This document shows positions 63,031-64,000 of a stretch of 64,000 nucleotides of DNA, one piece after another; within the stretch, counting starts at the first letter, position 1, and each line of letters begins with the position of its first letter. A model generated the notes under the pieces. That model saw only the letters and a list, made by a program, of their open reading frames with translations. It searched no databases and was not told the origin of the DNA. Position numbers and translations under genes: made by a program. The DNA comes from Aphrocallistes beatrix. Lineage: Eukaryota; Porifera; Hexactinellida; Sceptrulophora; Aphrocallistidae. The stretch covers positions 4,149,184 to 4,213,183 of the forward strand of contig OY725500.1 in the NCBI GenBank assembly GCA_963281255.1. The letters run 5' to 3'.

Positions 63031-64000
63031 ATTTTTATCTTTGTGATCGCATCTTATAATTCACCACGTGTTTCATGTTATTTTGCATCGTAGCAATAGT
63101 CAGTATCACTGAAACATTTGCTATCGCAAAAATAAACCCACACCAACAACTTACTTAACCAATTAATTACCATACTTAACATCTACTTTACGTAAATTAC
63201 TTTCCATTTTAATGATCCCAACAATAACTATTCGATCGTCTACTAATGTAGTGGAAGTAACAAACACGTGTAGAGTTTAGCATAATTATTCAAAGCTGTG
63301 GAGTTAGGAGGCAGTTTAAACTTGGAATTTAGAATGCTTAGATCGAGACATGATGTGATGAAGTTTTAATTATTCTCGGTTTACTGGCACTCCTTTGCAT
63401 CCAGATCCATAGATATGGACATGTACAAACCTACCTCTTCTAAGTATGAATGATAATGTACATTCCATCCATTTCCAAGTATCAATCAAATTTTACACTC
63501 AATTTTTCTCGCAGAGTGACAGAATCCTCAATTTGTCTGTTCCATTAATTAAGTCCACAGATGGACGACAGCTAATTGGTAACGCTTTAGTTGCAACTTT
63601 TCAGTCCAGCAACTTAAGAAATATGTCTGATTGCTACTAAGCCATACATACAGTTGGTGCTTAAATTGATATTGAGAGGAAACAGCATGTGAGAGTAGGA
63701 TTTGTAATTTGCATCTAACAATCTCATTATTTCCTTGTTATGAATACTGATGCGTCAGATATTCACAATTGTATGAACTGGCATTACGCATCGAGTGGGT
63801 ATCAAGATTATATTTGCTTAGGCCACGCAGAAACAGCATCCCTCGAGTTTCACTCATGCATTTTAGTAATCGTAGGTGCAATCTTTTCAATTGAGATGCT
63901 CGAGACAAATTTCCTACTAATCTTGTTTTTTGGCTAATGTGTCACTCCTTAGTTTAGAGACTGATAGTCAGTATACTGAATGGATTGTGAAATATTAATT
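63031..64000. other. 3' flank of SHOC2 to right edge
   Basis: AT-rich. One exon-like block at 63515-63578 has a strong acceptor (TTTTTCTCGCAG) and a donor (GGTAACGC) and is open, but matches nothing recognised. Two chance-like ORFs at 63446-63640 and 63740-63937. No gene is called. Confidence 0.45.

Noticed and set aside
1..64000. CRISPR arrays, tRNA and rRNA genes
   Set aside because: No regularly spaced direct repeats of CRISPR type and no cloverleaf or rRNA core sequence were seen by eye; the setting is eukaryotic. A tRNAscan/Rfam run would be decisive.

Overview
This is a gene-dense nuclear segment of an animal genome. The evidence is spliceosomal introns with GT...AG ends, mostly about 60-80 nt, 5' and 3' untranslated spacers that are AT-rich, and an animal gene set: an adhesion-type GPCR tail, tetraspanin, a kinesin-3 with a CAP-Gly tail (KIF13 type), a single FMR1/FXR-family gene, SHOC2, katanin p80, TTLL4, RME-8/DNAJC13 and Integrator 10. 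The very short introns, close spacing and single FMR1/FXR gene suit a compact non-bilaterian genome such as a sponge, but the phylum cannot be fixed from this window. Gene names below rest on protein similarity recalled by eye; no database search was run. Exon limits were set by hand from frame, splice signals and family conservation.

Layout. 1-15750 is mostly plus strand: GPCR 3' end, ATP23, RAE1, a small Cys ORF, tetraspanin, SEC13 (flanked by a duplicated copy of its own 3' end), a coiled-coil/SAM protein, a PI-PLC X-domain protein, TADA1, SUCLG2, AP2S1 and a GRASP. 16011-34784 is mostly minus strand: KATNB1, TTLL4 (with INTS10 and a 65-aa membrane protein nested on the opposite strand in one intron), DNAJC13 and an ankyrin-ORP1 oxysterol-binding protein that shares a 78-bp divergent promoter region with PTRH2. 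35515-44885 (minus) holds an unknown nuclear-type protein, a 25-exon Ras GEF, FMR1/FXR and an NCBP2AS2-like microprotein. 45634-55653 holds a four-EF-hand protein, PIGZ, a PPxY single-pass membrane protein and KIF13. 57552-63030 is a 20-exon SHOC2.

Most genes are conserved housekeeping genes for membrane traffic (SEC13, AP2S1, GRASP, DNAJC13, ORP1), microtubules (KATNB1, TTLL4, KIF13) and RNA or chromatin work (RAE1, INTS10, TADA1, FMR1). They do not form one pathway. Two are unusual. The Ras GEF at 36938-41264 appears to carry four tandem talin/RA-like ubiquitin-like modules before its RasGEF-N and catalytic domains, and needs a 2-nt micro-exon to restore its catalytic core. SHOC2, a Ras-pathway scaffold, carries an expanded tandem array of the short motif with which vertebrate SHOC2 docks protein phosphatase 1. 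Three kinds of short terminal-inverted-repeat elements and a cluster of hairpins lie in non-coding DNA.
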